64,000 bases of DNA from Methylocella silvestris BL2 (GTDB lineage: Bacteria; Pseudomonadota; Alphaproteobacteria; Rhizobiales; Beijerinckiaceae), in NCBI RefSeq assembly GCF_000021745.1, contig NC_011666.1:1798001-1862000 (forward strand). The letters run 5' to 3'. Under the pieces are notes generated by a model. The model was not told where the DNA came from. It saw only the letters and a program-made list of their open reading frames with translations, and did not search any database. The translations under genes were made by a program, and so were the position numbers. Positions within the stretch are counted from its first letter, which is position 1. Each line of letters begins with the position of its first letter. Positions 17,862-27,594 of this stretch are shown one piece after another.

Positions 17862-17876
17862 GAACGCAGAGAGAAC
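17862..17876 (+). promoter_or_regulatory. SOS box (LexA operator), alphaproteobacterial type
   Basis: GAAC-GCAGAGA-GAAC is an exact GAAC-N7-GAAC direct repeat, which on the other strand reads GTTC-N7-GTTC, the LexA operator of Alphaproteobacteria. It lies 190 nt before the lexA start, consistent with autoregulation and a long leader. Confidence 0.75.
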
Positions 17877-18066
17877 AGATATGGTCTGTTCACCGTTTGT
17901 GCGGGTGAGCGATTCAGGCGCTTTCTGTGGGCGTATCTTGTCTTTCGAGCAAGTTTTTCGGAGGCTAGATCCTATTGCAGCCCGCTCGTTTGCAGCCAAG
18001 CCCTTCTCGGGCGCGCCTTTGCGCCCCGCCATCCCGCTCGACGATCATGCGAGAAAGTGGACGCCG

Positions 18067-18777
18067 ATGCTGACCAAGAAGCAAAGCGAGCTTCTGCGCT
18101 TCATTAACGAGCGCATGAAGGAAACCGGCGTGCCTCCTTCCTTCGATGAAATGAAGGACGCGCTCGACCTCCGGTCCAAGTCGGGCATTCACCGGCTGAT
18201 CATCGCGCTTGAAGAGCGGGGCTTCATCCGGCGCTTGCCGAACCGGGCGCGCGCGCTCGAGGTCTTGCGCATGCCGGGCGCCTCGGCGGCCGACGCCGGC
18301 CGGGGGCGCAAATTCGAGCCGAGCGTGATCGAGGGACATCTTGGCCGCGTCCGCCCGATGCCGGCGGCGCGCGACGATGAGGATGGCGCGCGCGCCATGG
18401 TGGCGATCCCGGTGATGGGCCGGATCGCCGCCGGTACGCCGATCAGCGCGCTTCAGACCCGCAGCCATACGCTCAATCTGCCGCCGGAAATGCTGTCGCA
18501 AGGCGAGCATTATGCGCTCGAAGTTCGCGGCGATTCGATGATCGACGCCGGCATCTTTGACGCCGATACGGTGCTGATCCGCAAGCAGGACACCGCCGAG
18601 ACAGGCGACATCGTCGTCGCGCTGATCGACGATGAGGAGGCGACCCTCAAGCGCCTGCGCCGCCGCGGCGCCTCGATCGCGCTCGAAGCCGCCAATCCGG
18701 CCTATGAAACGCGCATTTTCGGACCCGACCGCGTGCGAATCCAGGGCAAACTGGTCGGATTGATCCGACGCTATTGA
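18067..18777 (+). CDS. lexA: SOS repressor LexA
   Basis: A 236-residue repressor of DNA-damage genes that self-cleaves when stimulated by RecA filaments. The N-terminal winged helix reads [45 protein letters not shown]. The cleavage site is the Ala-Gly in GRIAAGTP. The catalytic Ser is in [11 protein letters not shown] and the Lys in [10 protein letters not shown]. The ATG at 18067 gives the standard N-terminus, although the frame is open upstream to 17857. It is convergent with comEC, 40 nt apart. Confidence 0.95.
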   Translation: MLTKKQSELLRFINERMKETGVPPSFDEMKDALDLRSKSGIHRLIIALEERGFIRRLPNRARALEVLRMPGASAADAGRGRKFEPSVIEGHLGRVRPMPAARDDEDGARAMVAIPVMGRIAAGTPISALQTRSHTLNLPPEMLSQGEHYALEVRGDSMIDAGIFDADTVLIRKQDTAETGDIVVALIDDEEATLKRLRRRGASIALEAANPAYETRIFGPDRVRIQGKLVGLIRRY

Positions 18778-18817
18778 TGACGCCGGCGCTCCCCTGCAAG
18801 AGCGCCGGGTCCCGGCC

Positions 18818-21157
18818 TTATTCGATGGGAGATCCATCGTCGCCGTCGTCGGGCTGGCGCGAGGCCGCGCCCTCCTCCTGCGCCGGAACGGATGGATCGG
18901 CGTCGGCCAGCCTAAATTGCGGCGCGGGGGCGGCCGGAGCGCGGCCCCATGTGCGGCGCGGAGCGGGCGACCAGGGTCGATCTTCTTCGAGTGATCGCGC
19001 CGCGGCGCGCGTCAGTCCCGCCGGCGTCATCGCCAGTGTGACGGCGCCGGTCTTTTTCAACGCATCGCGGTCGAGAACAATCTGCGCCGCGCATCCTTTC
19101 GGAGCGAACAGCGGCGTGACGATAATGTCGGCGCGCAGGCAATCCTCGGCGAAAGCGGCGCGGTCGACGACAAGCGACAGGGTGCGGCCGTCGGCAAGAC
19201 GTCCGACGCAGGCCGCCTTGTCGCATGCGCTTTTTCGAACCGCCGCGGCCGCCGGGCGCCCGTCCGCGTCGGCGCGCAGCCATTGTTCGGCGGCAAAGAG
19301 GTTCGGCCGCGCCGCGAGCACCGCCAATCGGCCGTCTTCGCCGCGATAGGCCGCCGCCTCGCCGCCGGGGGCGACAGCGACGTCGAATTTTGGCCCCGAG
19401 GCCGCGCCAAAGAGACCAATGGCGAGGAGCGGCAGGGCGATCGCGCGGAACAGGAGCGTGCGCCACAGAGTCATGCACAGGACGGCGAGCGTCAGGAAGG
19501 CGAGCGAGAATGGCGCGAAGGCGGGCAGATGGATGCTGGCGCCGGGCAGCTGACCGACCTGGCGCGCGGCCCACATCACGCCGTCGACGCCGAAGCCGAG
19601 ATAGCGCCAGACCCAGGGATCGAGGCCGATTGGATAAAGCAGCGTCCCGAGCAGCGCCCCCGGCACGGCGAAGACTTCGATCACTGTCAGCGTCAAAGGA
19701 TTGCCGATCAGCACATAGGGGCTGAGCTCGTGGAAATTATAGGCCATGAAGGAGGCCGTCGCGGCGGTGGCGCAAAAGGTCGCGAACAGAAGCCCGCCCG
19801 GACCCTGGCTGAGGCGCGCCCGGACCGAGGTCCAGAACAGCCGCGCGCCCTCGCCGGCGACGGGCTTCGAGCGCAGGATCGGCGCCTCCTCCCGCTCGGC
19901 GCTCGCGGCGGCCATGCGCCCCTCATACACCGCGACGAGGGCGGCGACGGCGGCAAAGGAGAGCTGGAAGCTCGCGCCCATGATCGCCTCGGGCTCGGCC
20001 AAAATGACGAATAGCGCGGCGAAGGCGAGGTTGCGCATGGTCAGCGCTTGGCGGTCGGCCAGCACCGCGCCGAGCATGATCAGCGTCATGATCAGGGCGC
20101 GCTCGGTGCCGACGCGCGAACCGGTGGAGACGTCGTAGATCACAGCGCCAAGCATGGCGAGCGCGGCCGACCATTTCTTGATCGGATAGCGCAGCGCCAG
20201 CGAAGGGCTGAGCGAGAGCGCCCGCCTGAAGCCAATGAAAAAGATCGCCGCGACCAGCGTCATCTGCACGCCGGAGATGGTGATGATGTGGAAGATGCCC
20301 GCCTCGCGGATCACCTCCTTGGCGTTTTCGGACAGAAGATCGCGCTTGCCGGTGACCATCGCAGCGGCGATCGCCCCCGCGTCGCCGCCGATGACGGCAT
20401 CGATGCGGCGCAACAGAGCGTTGCGGCCGCGGTCTAACGCCATCGCAGCGCCGAGGGAAAAACCCGCCGGCTCCGGCGCGGCCAGGGTTTCGATCCGGCC
20501 AAGCGCGTTGCCGACGCCGCCTAACCGCGCAAACCAGGCGTCCCTGGCGAAATCATAGCCGCCGGGGAGACTCGCGCGCGAAGGCGGCAACAGGCGCGCC
20601 TTGAGTTTTATGTAGGTTCCCGCCTCGAACGGCGGCGCGCGGCGGACCGAAAGCCGCACGCGATAGGGCGTCGCCTCGGCCGCGAGCCCCTCGATCGCGC
20701 GCACGCGCAATACGAACCGCGCCCCGGAGCGGCGGAAATCCATCTGCTCCACAAAACCTTCGACGACGCCGATCGTCGTGCGCTGGATCACCGGCGCCGC
20801 GACCCGCGTCGATCGCCACGCGGCGGAAAACTCTCCCGCGAAAAAAGCGGCCGCAGCGCAAATCGCCAGAAAGGCGGCGCGCCGCTCCCGAGCGACAAAG
20901 GCCAGGCCCGAAAGGACGCCCGTCAGCGCGGCGAGAAGCCACATCGACGGCTCGCGGTCCGCGCTCAAATAGGAGACGACTCCGGCCCCGGCGGCGACCG
21001 GCAGCCAGAGGAACATGCGGCGCTGCGCGCATTCGGTCTCGAAGGCGGCGGCGAAAGCGAGCCGCAGCCGCGCCAAAGGGGCAAGCAGCGCCGGCGACAC
21101 TCCGCCGGCCCGCCCCGCGCCGCCGTCCGCCAACGCCGTATCGAGCGGCCTCGCCAA
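18818..21157 (-). CDS. comEC: ComEC/Rec2-family DNA uptake channel protein
   Basis: A 779-residue polytopic inner-membrane protein of the competence family thought to carry single-stranded DNA inward. Order: N-terminal helices, a DUF4131-like OB domain (about 100-220), the Competence membrane domain (about 245-530) with HIITISGVQMTLVAA, GTERALIMTLIML and MGASFQLSFAAVAAL, then further helices. The C-terminal part does not show an HxHxDH metallo-beta-lactamase signature. The usually conserved His of the SG(L/V)H motif is Gln here. The comEC-gltX divergent order is common in Rhizobiales. No other competence gene is in the window. Confidence 0.87.
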   Translation of the reverse strand: MARPLDTALADGGAGRAGGVSPALLAPLARLRLAFAAAFETECAQRRMFLWLPVAAGAGVVSYLSADREPSMWLLAALTGVLSGLAFVARERRAAFLAICAAAAFFAGEFSAAWRSTRVAAPVIQRTTIGVVEGFVEQMDFRRSGARFVLRVRAIEGLAAEATPYRVRLSVRRAPPFEAGTYIKLKARLLPPSRASLPGGYDFARDAWFARLGGVGNALGRIETLAAPEPAGFSLGAAMALDRGRNALLRRIDAVIGGDAGAIAAAMVTGKRDLLSENAKEVIREAGIFHIITISGVQMTLVAAIFFIGFRRALSLSPSLALRYPIKKWSAALAMLGAVIYDVSTGSRVGTERALIMTLIMLGAVLADRQALTMRNLAFAALFVILAEPEAIMGASFQLSFAAVAALVAVYEGRMAAASAEREEAPILRSKPVAGEGARLFWTSVRARLSQGPGGLLFATFCATAATASFMAYNFHELSPYVLIGNPLTLTVIEVFAVPGALLGTLLYPIGLDPWVWRYLGFGVDGVMWAARQVGQLPGASIHLPAFAPFSLAFLTLAVLCMTLWRTLLFRAIALPLLAIGLFGAASGPKFDVAVAPGGEAAAYRGEDGRLAVLAARPNLFAAEQWLRADADGRPAAAAVRKSACDKAACVGRLADGRTLSLVVDRAAFAEDCLRADIIVTPLFAPKGCAAQIVLDRDALKKTGAVTLAMTPAGLTRAAARSLEEDRPWSPAPRRTWGRAPAAPAPQFRLADADPSVPAQEEGAASRQPDDGDDGSPIE

Positions 21158-21397
21158 TCCGTTTGCCCCATCGCTCGGCCCGTCGCTTGACGGGGCCAGC
21201 CGAAATCGCCCGCGCGGGCGGCCGCTCCAAGGCCTATTCTTTCGCCCATTCTATGTTACACGAGCCGCCGACGGGCAAAAGGTCCGGCGCCGCTTCAGCC
21301 GGAATTATTGTCGCCGGAAAGGGCGGCGGCGGGCCGTCTTCTCGCGGAAAGAATGCAGGCGGCGGGGAGCCGCCTATCAGGAGTGGAAATCGAGCCT

Positions 21398-22819
21398 ATG
21401 TCCGACGCGCCCGTCACCCGTTTCGCGCCCTCGCCGACCGGCTTTTTGCATATCGGCGGCGCGCGCACCGCACTGTTCAACTGGCTTTACGCGCGCCACG
21501 CCGGCGGCCGCATGCTGCTGCGCATCGAGGACACCGATCGCGAGCGCTCGACACAGGAGGCGATCGACGCGCTCATCGACGGGCTGAAATGGCTCGGGCT
21601 CGATTGGGACGGCGACGTCGTCTATCAGTTCCAGCGCGCCGCGCGCCATCGCGAGGTCGCCGAGAGCCTGATCGCTTCGGGCGGCGCCTATTATTGCTAT
21701 ACGACGCCGGAAGAGCTCGCCGCCATGCGCGAGGCCGCCCGCGCCGAAGGGCGGCCGCCCCGCTACGACGGACGCTGGCGCGATCGCCCGGCCTCCGACG
21801 TCCCGCCCGGCGTCAAGCCCGTGGTCCGGCTGCGGGCGCCGCTCGATGGCGAGACTTTGATCGACGACAAGGTGCAGGGCCGCGTCACCTTCGCCAATAA
21901 GGATCTCGACGATTTCGTGCTGCTGCGCTCGGACGGCGCGCCGACCTACATGCTCGCCGTCGTCGTCGACGACCACGACATGGGCGTGACGCAGATCATC
22001 CGCGGCGACGATCATCTGACCAACGCCGCGCGGCAGATGCAGATTTACGCCGCCCTTGGCTGGAGCGCGCCGGCCATGGCGCATATTCCGCTGATCCATG
22101 GCGCGGACGGCGCGAAGCTCTCGAAGCGGCATGGCGCCCTCGGGATCGACGCCTATCGCGCCATGGGCTTCCTGCCGCCCGCCCTGCGCAATTATCTCGT
22201 GCGGCTCGGATGGAGCCAGGGCGACCGCGAGTTCTTTACGACCGAAGAGATGATCGAGGCGTTCGATCTCGCCCATGTCGGCCGCTCGCCCGCCCGTTTC
22301 GACTTCGCCAAGCTCGAAAATATGAACGGCCATTATTTGCGCGCGACGCCGGACGCAGAGCTCGCCGCAAGCCTTGAAGAGACGCTTCCCTTTCTGCCCG
22401 GCGGAGCGGATCTGCAGCGCGCACTCGATGACGACAAAAGGGCGAAGCTGCTGGCCGCCATGCCCGGTCTGAAGGAGCGCGCAAAAACCCTGATCGAACT
22501 CCTCGACGGCGCGGCGTTCCTGTTCGCGACGCGGCCGCTACAGCTCGACGCCAAGGCGGCCGAAATTCTGGCGGCGGGCGGGCGCGCCCATATCGCCGGC
22601 GTGCTGCCCTTGTTCAGGGCGCTCGACGATTGGTCGGCGGCCTCGACCGAAGCCGCCGTGCGCGATTACGCCAGCGCGACGAAGCTGAAGCTTGGCCAAG
22701 TCGCCCAGCCATTACGCGCGGCTTTAACCGGGCGCTCGACCTCTCCCGGCATCTTCGACGTGCTCGCGGTGCTCGGCCGCGAGGAAAGCCTCGGCCGCCT
22801 CGAAGATCAGGCGGCGTGA
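21398..22819 (+). CDS. gltX: Glutamyl-tRNA synthetase
   Basis: A class I synthetase, 473 residues, that charges tRNA-Glu (and possibly tRNA-Gln where GatCAB is used). The HIGH-type motif is [17 protein letters not shown] and the KMSKS-type motif is [11 protein letters not shown], with [12 protein letters not shown] between them. The ATG at 21398 ([15 protein letters not shown]) has CAGGAG about 15 nt upstream; the open frame back to 21308 is not conserved-looking. It is followed by gltA after a 408-nt gap. Confidence 0.95.
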   Translation: MSDAPVTRFAPSPTGFLHIGGARTALFNWLYARHAGGRMLLRIEDTDRERSTQEAIDALIDGLKWLGLDWDGDVVYQFQRAARHREVAESLIASGGAYYCYTTPEELAAMREAARAEGRPPRYDGRWRDRPASDVPPGVKPVVRLRAPLDGETLIDDKVQGRVTFANKDLDDFVLLRSDGAPTYMLAVVVDDHDMGVTQIIRGDDHLTNAARQMQIYAALGWSAPAMAHIPLIHGADGAKLSKRHGALGIDAYRAMGFLPPALRNYLVRLGWSQGDREFFTTEEMIEAFDLAHVGRSPARFDFAKLENMNGHYLRATPDAELAASLEETLPFLPGGADLQRALDDDKRAKLLAAMPGLKERAKTLIELLDGAAFLFATRPLQLDAKAAEILAAGGRAHIAGVLPLFRALDDWSAASTEAAVRDYASATKLKLGQVAQPLRAALTGRSTSPGIFDVLAVLGREESLGRLEDQAA

Positions 22820-23227
22820 CCGGGCGCTCGTTGCTGGATTGGTTCTTGCTTTGGGCCACAACAATTGGCGACGAGAGGCGCGGACCGGACGCGTGGCGAC
22901 TTTCTGGGCGAGACGCCCGAAAACAGGCTTCGACGACAAAGCCGGCGTCACAAAATGAAATCAGGTTGGAGACGCTGGACAGAGTCCGGCGGCGTTTAAA
23001 GCCCGGGGCGAGGCAATCGATGATGTCGCAAAAAGTTAAACGCCGTGCAGATGTGACGGGCCACTAATACTCTTCGGTGCGGCGCCGCGCCGGCGCTTGA
23101 ACGCAAGCTTGGCATAGGATAGGAAACGACACGGCGTAAATTAGAGGTTGTTTAAGCCCGTCGCCAAAAAATCTGCTGAATGAAAGATTCGGCGAGGTTA
23201 GCACCCCTATTGCAGAAGGCAGCCTTC
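22820..23227 (+). other. 408-nt gltX-gltA spacer, probable gltA promoter region
   Basis: No convincing gene. The last 130 nt are AT-richer. A poor sigma70-like pair (TTGAAC at 23097-23102 and TAGGAA at 23120-23125, 17-nt spacing) may serve gltA. I see no terminator hairpin with a T-run after gltX. Confidence 0.35.
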
Positions 23228-24517
23228 ATGAGCGCGACCACTGGGTCTTTTAGCATTGATAGCACGACAGTCGAAATGCCGGTCAAGACTGGATCGATTG
23301 GCCCGGCGGTGGTGGATATCGGTAAGCTCTACGCCAAGACCGGAATGTTTACTTACGATCCTGGCTTCACATCGACGGCCAGCTGCGAATCCGAAATCAC
23401 CTATATCGATGGCGACGAGGGCGTTCTGCTCTACCGCGGCTATCCGATCGCCCAGATCGCCGAAGGCGGCGACTTCCTCGAAACCTGCTACCTGCTGCTC
23501 TACGGCGAGCTGCCGACGCCGACGCAAAAGCGCGATTTCGACTACCGCATTACCCGCCACACCATGGTTCACGAGCAGATGGCCCGGTTCTTCCAGGGCT
23601 TCCGCCGCGACGCGCATCCGATGGCAGTCATGGTCGCGAGCGTCGGGGCGCTCTCGGCCTTCTATCATGATTCGACCGACATCTCGGACCCGAGGCAGCG
23701 CATGGTCGCCTCGATGCGGCTGATCGCCAAGATGCCGACCCTCGCCGCCATGGCGTATAAATATACCATCGGCCAGCCCTTCGTTTATCCGAAGAACGAC
23801 CTCGATTACGCCTCGAACTTCCTGCGCATGTGCTTCGCCGTGCCAACCGAGGAGTTCAAGGTCCGGCCGACGCTTTCCCGCGCGCTCGACAAGATCTTTA
23901 TCCTGCACGCCGACCATGAGCAGAACGCTTCGACTTCGACGGTGCGGCTCGCCGGATCTTCCGGCGCGAATCCTTTCGCCTGCATCGCCGCCGGCGTCGC
24001 CTGCCTGTGGGGCCCCGCCCATGGCGGCGCCAATGAAGCGGCCCTCAAGATGCTGACGGAAATCGGCTCGGTCGACAATATTCCGAAGTTCATCGCCAGG
24101 GCCAAGGACAAAAACGATCCGTTCCGCCTGATGGGCTTTGGGCATCGCGTCTACAAAAACTACGATCCGCGCGCCAAGATCATGCAGGAGACCTGCCATG
24201 AGGTCTTGAACGAACTTGGCGTCAAGGACGATCCGCTGCTCGCCGTCGCGATCGAGCTGGAGCGCATCGCGCTCAGCGACGAATATTTCATCGAAAAGAA
24301 GCTCTATCCGAATATCGACTTTTATTCGGGCATCACCCTCAAGGCGATGGGCTTCCCGGTCTCCATGTTCACCGTTCTCTTCGCGGTCGCGCGCACCTCC
24401 GGCTGGATCGCGCAATGGAAGGAAATGATCGAGGATCCGGGGCAGAAGATCGGCCGGCCGCGCCAGCTCTACACGGGAGCGCCGCTGCGCGATTACGTCC
24501 CGGTCGATAAGCGCTGA
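23228..24517 (+). CDS. gltA: Citrate synthase
   Basis: A 429-residue type II (Gram-negative, hexameric-type) citrate synthase that condenses oxaloacetate and acetyl-CoA in the TCA cycle. The N-terminal domain [22 protein letters not shown], the His of [15 protein letters not shown], and the active-site block [18 protein letters not shown] followed by [13 protein letters not shown] all fit. ATG 23228 ([12 protein letters not shown]) is preferred, with AAGGCAG upstream; an in-frame ATG at 23180 lacks homology. Confidence 0.95.
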   Translation: MSATTGSFSIDSTTVEMPVKTGSIGPAVVDIGKLYAKTGMFTYDPGFTSTASCESEITYIDGDEGVLLYRGYPIAQIAEGGDFLETCYLLLYGELPTPTQKRDFDYRITRHTMVHEQMARFFQGFRRDAHPMAVMVASVGALSAFYHDSTDISDPRQRMVASMRLIAKMPTLAAMAYKYTIGQPFVYPKNDLDYASNFLRMCFAVPTEEFKVRPTLSRALDKIFILHADHEQNASTSTVRLAGSSGANPFACIAAGVACLWGPAHGGANEAALKMLTEIGSVDNIPKFIARAKDKNDPFRLMGFGHRVYKNYDPRAKIMQETCHEVLNELGVKDDPLLAVAIELERIALSDEYFIEKKLYPNIDFYSGITLKAMGFPVSMFTVLFAVARTSGWIAQWKEMIEDPGQKIGRPRQLYTGAPLRDYVPVDKR

Positions 24518-24534
24518 CCGGCCTCGCCATCTGC

Positions 24535-24560
24535 GCCCCGCCGGTCTAGAAAGGCGGGGC
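24535..24560 (+). terminator. GC-rich hairpin after gltA
   Basis: Arms GCCCCGCC (24535-24542) and GGCGGGGC (24553-24560) pair over 8 bp with a 10-nt loop, 18 nt past the gltA stop and 10 nt before the next start. There is no T-run, so it may attenuate rather than terminate. Confidence 0.4.
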
Positions 24561-24569
24561 GAGGAACGC

Positions 24570-25815
24570 ATGATGGCGGATGAAAAAATCGATATATTGG
24601 TCGCGGGAGCGGGCGCGGCCGGGCTCTCCGCCGCAATCGCTCTGGCGCAGGCCGGATTTTCCGTCGCCTGCGCGGGGCAGATCGACCGCCGCGCCAACGG
24701 CCGCACGGTCGCGCTGTTCGAATCCTCGCTTCGCTTCTACAAGGCGCTCGGCCTTTGGCCGCGTCTGCGCGACCTTGCCGCTCCGCTGGCGAAGATCGCC
24801 ATGGTCGACGCCATCAAGGCGCGGTTCGCGGCTCCCTCTGTCTGTTTCGCCGCCAGCGAGATCGGCCTTGCCGCCTTCGGCGCCAATATCGAAAACAATG
24901 TGCTGGTCGAAGAGCTCGAGCAGGCGGCGCGCACAGCGCTCAGCCTGCGCGAATGCCTGATCGCCGACCTCCGCTTCGAGCCCGGAGCCGTTGACGCAAC
25001 CCTCGCGGACGGCAGCCATATCCGGGCCGCTCTCATCGTCGCCGCGGACGGGCGTCAGTCTCTGGCGCGAAGCCGGGCCGCGATCGAGGCGCGCAGCTGG
25101 ACCTATCCGCAGATCGCGGCGACGGCGCTGCTCGCGCATGAAAAGCCGCATCGCGACGTCTCGACGGAATTCCACACAAGGTCCGGCCCCTGCACGCTCG
25201 TGCCGTTGCGCCCGCGCGCGGGCCACGCGCATCGCTCGAGCCTCGTCTGGCTGATGTCCGGCGCCGAGGCCGAGCGGCGCCGCGCGCTGAGCGATGTGGC
25301 GCTCGCCGGCGAGATCGAGGATCAGGTCGGCAGCCTGCTCGGCGCGATGGCGCTCGACGGCGCCTGCGGCTTTTTTCCGATGGCCGGCATGAGCGTCTCG
25401 CGCCTCATCGGCGACCGCATTGCGCTCATTGGCGAGGCCGCGCATGTGTTTCCCCCCCCTCGCCGCCCAGGGCCTCAATCTCAGCCTGCGCGACGTCGCC
25501 GCGCTTGTGCAGACGGTTGAGGACGCCCGCTCACGCGGCGAGGATTTCGGGACCGTGGAGGCTCTGGAGCCTTATGCCGCCGCGCGGCGCGGCGATATTT
25601 CGCTGCGAACCAACGGCGTCGATCTGCTGAACCGTTCGCTGCTGAGCGAATTTGCTCCGGTCGACCTGATGCGCAGCGCGGGCTTTTTCGCCTTCGCCGC
25701 AATCGGCCCGCTGCGCCGGGCGTTGATGCGCGAGGGCGTCCTGACCCATGGCGACCTGCCGCGTCTGATGCAGCCGCCGCCGCGCCGCAAGACGCCGTCC
25801 CGCGCCCACGCCTGA
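24570..25815 (+). pseudogene. UbiH/COQ6-family FAD monooxygenase, split by a +1 frameshift
   Basis: A flavoprotein hydroxylase of the ubiquinone-biosynthesis/p-hydroxybenzoate hydroxylase family. Visible are the FAD dinucleotide fold ILVAGAGAAGLSAAIAL (residues 9-25), the DG motif AADGRQS, and the GD motif IGDRIALIGEAAHVFPP. Directly after this, a run of eight C (25452-25459) shifts the frame. Reading on, the first frame ends at 25520 with junk. The expected continuation (PLAAQGLNLSLRDVAALVQTVEDARSRG ... LRRALMREG) is in the frame that ends at 25815. One C fewer would restore a protein of about 414 residues. It could be a sequencing error, a recent mutation, or a slippery phase-variable tract. 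Confidence 0.8.
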
Positions 25816-25832
25816 TCCGCGAAGGGACCGCC

Positions 25833-26609
25833 GTGCAGATCGCCACCTGGAACGTCAATTCGGTGCGGCAGCGAACCGGCCATCTGCTGCGCTATCTCAA
25901 GGAGCAGGCGCCGGACGTATTGTGTCTGCAAGAGCTGAAATGCGTCGACGAGGCTTTTCCCTGGGGCGAGGTCGAAGCGGCCGGCTACAACGCCGCGGTG
26001 CATGGACAGAAAGGGTTTAATGGCGTCGCCATTCTGTCGAAGGCGCCAATCGAGGTGAAGCGCGGCCTGCCGGGCGATCCGACCGACGAGCACGCGCGCT
26101 ATATCGAAGCCGTCATTCCGCACAAGCAGAGCGTCGTCCGCGTCGCGTCGATCTATCTGCCGAACGGCAACCCGCCCGATACCGAAAAATACGGTTACAA
26201 ACTTGCCTGGATGGATCGGCTCATCGCCCACGCCCGTGAACTCCTGCGGCTCGAGGAGCCGCTCGTTCTTGCCGGCGATTACAATGTGATCCCCGCAGCG
26301 GCGGACTGCGCCGATCCGGCCGCCTGGGTGGGCGACGCATTGTTCCTGCCGCAGACGCGGGCGCGGTTTCGCACGCTGCTCAATCTCGGCCTGACAGACG
26401 CCCTGCGCGCGACGACCGACGAGGCCGGGCTTTACACTTTTTGGGACTATCAGGCGGGCGCCTGGCAGCGCAACAAAGGCATCCGCATCGACCATCTTCT
26501 GCTGTCGCCCGGGGCCGCCGACCGCCTTGTCACGACGACGATCGACAAGGGCTTGCGCGCCGAAGACAAGCCGTCGGACCATGTGCCCGTGCGCATCGAA
26601 CTGCAATGA
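25833..26609 (+). CDS. xth: Exodeoxyribonuclease III (AP endonuclease)
   Basis: A 258-residue Mg-dependent exonuclease III/AP endonuclease of base-excision repair. Motifs: MQIATWNVNSVRQR (metal Asn), LCLQELKCVDEAFP (metal Glu), YLPNGNPPDTEKYGYK (catalytic Tyr region), LAGDYNVIP (Asp/Asn), RIDHLLLSP and the terminal SDHVPV (catalytic His). The start is GTG 25833 after AAGGGACC; no ATG fits the family N-terminus. It lies 17 nt after the UbiH-family frame and may be cotranscribed. Confidence 0.94.
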   Translation: MQIATWNVNSVRQRTGHLLRYLKEQAPDVLCLQELKCVDEAFPWGEVEAAGYNAAVHGQKGFNGVAILSKAPIEVKRGLPGDPTDEHARYIEAVIPHKQSVVRVASIYLPNGNPPDTEKYGYKLAWMDRLIAHARELLRLEEPLVLAGDYNVIPAAADCADPAAWVGDALFLPQTRARFRTLLNLGLTDALRATTDEAGLYTFWDYQAGAWQRNKGIRIDHLLLSPGAADRLVTTTIDKGLRAEDKPSDHVPVRIELQ

Positions 26610-26624
26610 GCCGTGGCGGCGCCG

Positions 26625-27473
26625 TCATTCCGCGGCGAGACGTTCGATAAGCGCGAGGGCGGCCGCCGGATTCTTCTCTTTCGCGCCGGCGATGAAATAG
26701 ATGAACACGTCCCGCGCGGCGCGTTTTTCCGGCGCGGCGTCGCTGACGCCGGCAAGATCCGCCGGTTGCTTGCCCCGCAACCAGAGCGACGCCCGATCCG
26801 CCCATAGACGAAGCGCCGAATCGTCATAGCCTGTCGCGCAATCGGGCGCGCTTTGCTGTAGCCGCGCATAGACGAAGCCGGCCGTGAGATCGGGGATCAG
26901 CGGATAATCGCTGGAATCCGCAAGGCAGATGGCGCAGGCGTAGCGCCGCGCCAGGGCAACGAATGCCGCGACGCGAAAGCTCTCGTGCCGAACCTCGAGA
27001 ACGTGACGGAGCGGACGACCGTCGAGCGCCTTCGGCAGAGCGTCGCAAAAACGCTCGAAATCGTCGGCGTCGAATTGCTTGAAGGGGGCGAACTGCCAGA
27101 CGATGGGCCCGAGCTTGTCGCCAAGCTCCGCGAGGCCGCTGCCGAGAAAATGCTCGATGGCCGGCGCGCATTCTGCGAGCGATTTACGATGCGTCGCAAG
27201 GCGATGCGCCTTGAGCGAGAAAACGAAGTCTTCAGGCGTTTCTTCCGCCCAGCGGCGGAAACTTTGCGGCGTTTGCGTGCGGTAGAACGTGGCGTTGACT
27301 TCGATTGCCGTCAGCTTCCGGCTGGCGAAGCTCAGCTCCTGAGCCTGCGGCAAGCCTTTCGGATAAAAATTGTCCCGCCAGGGCGGAAAGCTCCAGCCGC
27401 CCACTCCGACCTTGATTCGGCCCGCGTTGCCCGAGCTATCGTGACGTTTTGTCGAGGTCTGGGCTTTTGCCAT
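26625..27473 (-). CDS. DUF72 family protein
   Basis: A 282-residue TIM-barrel protein of the DUF72 (YecE-like) family, with no established activity. Family features are VGVGGWSFPPWRDNFYPKGLPQAQELSFASR, IEVNATFYRTQTPQSFRRWAEETPEDFVFSLKAHR, WQFAPFKQFDADDF and a YARLQ block. The ATG at 27473 gives a basic 18-residue lead. It converges on xth with a 15-nt gap. Confidence 0.9.
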   Translation of the reverse strand: MAKAQTSTKRHDSSGNAGRIKVGVGGWSFPPWRDNFYPKGLPQAQELSFASRKLTAIEVNATFYRTQTPQSFRRWAEETPEDFVFSLKAHRLATHRKSLAECAPAIEHFLGSGLAELGDKLGPIVWQFAPFKQFDADDFERFCDALPKALDGRPLRHVLEVRHESFRVAAFVALARRYACAICLADSSDYPLIPDLTAGFVYARLQQSAPDCATGYDDSALRLWADRASLWLRGKQPADLAGVSDAAPEKRAARDVFIYFIAGAKEKNPAAALALIERLAAE

Positions 27474-27594
27474 TTCGCCTAAGGGATCGCAAGGATTTGG
27501 ACGCCGATGACCGCATCCGCGCGCAGAGGCCCAACAGTTAATCGGTCGTCAAAGGAAAGGGAGATTTATCCGCAGGCCATTCGGCGGCGAAAAA

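Noticed and set aside
23207-24706. A 499-codon minus-strand frame opposite gltA
   Set aside because: No recognisable domain, and it spans the gltA stop and the next gene start; citrate synthase on the plus strand explains the conservation.
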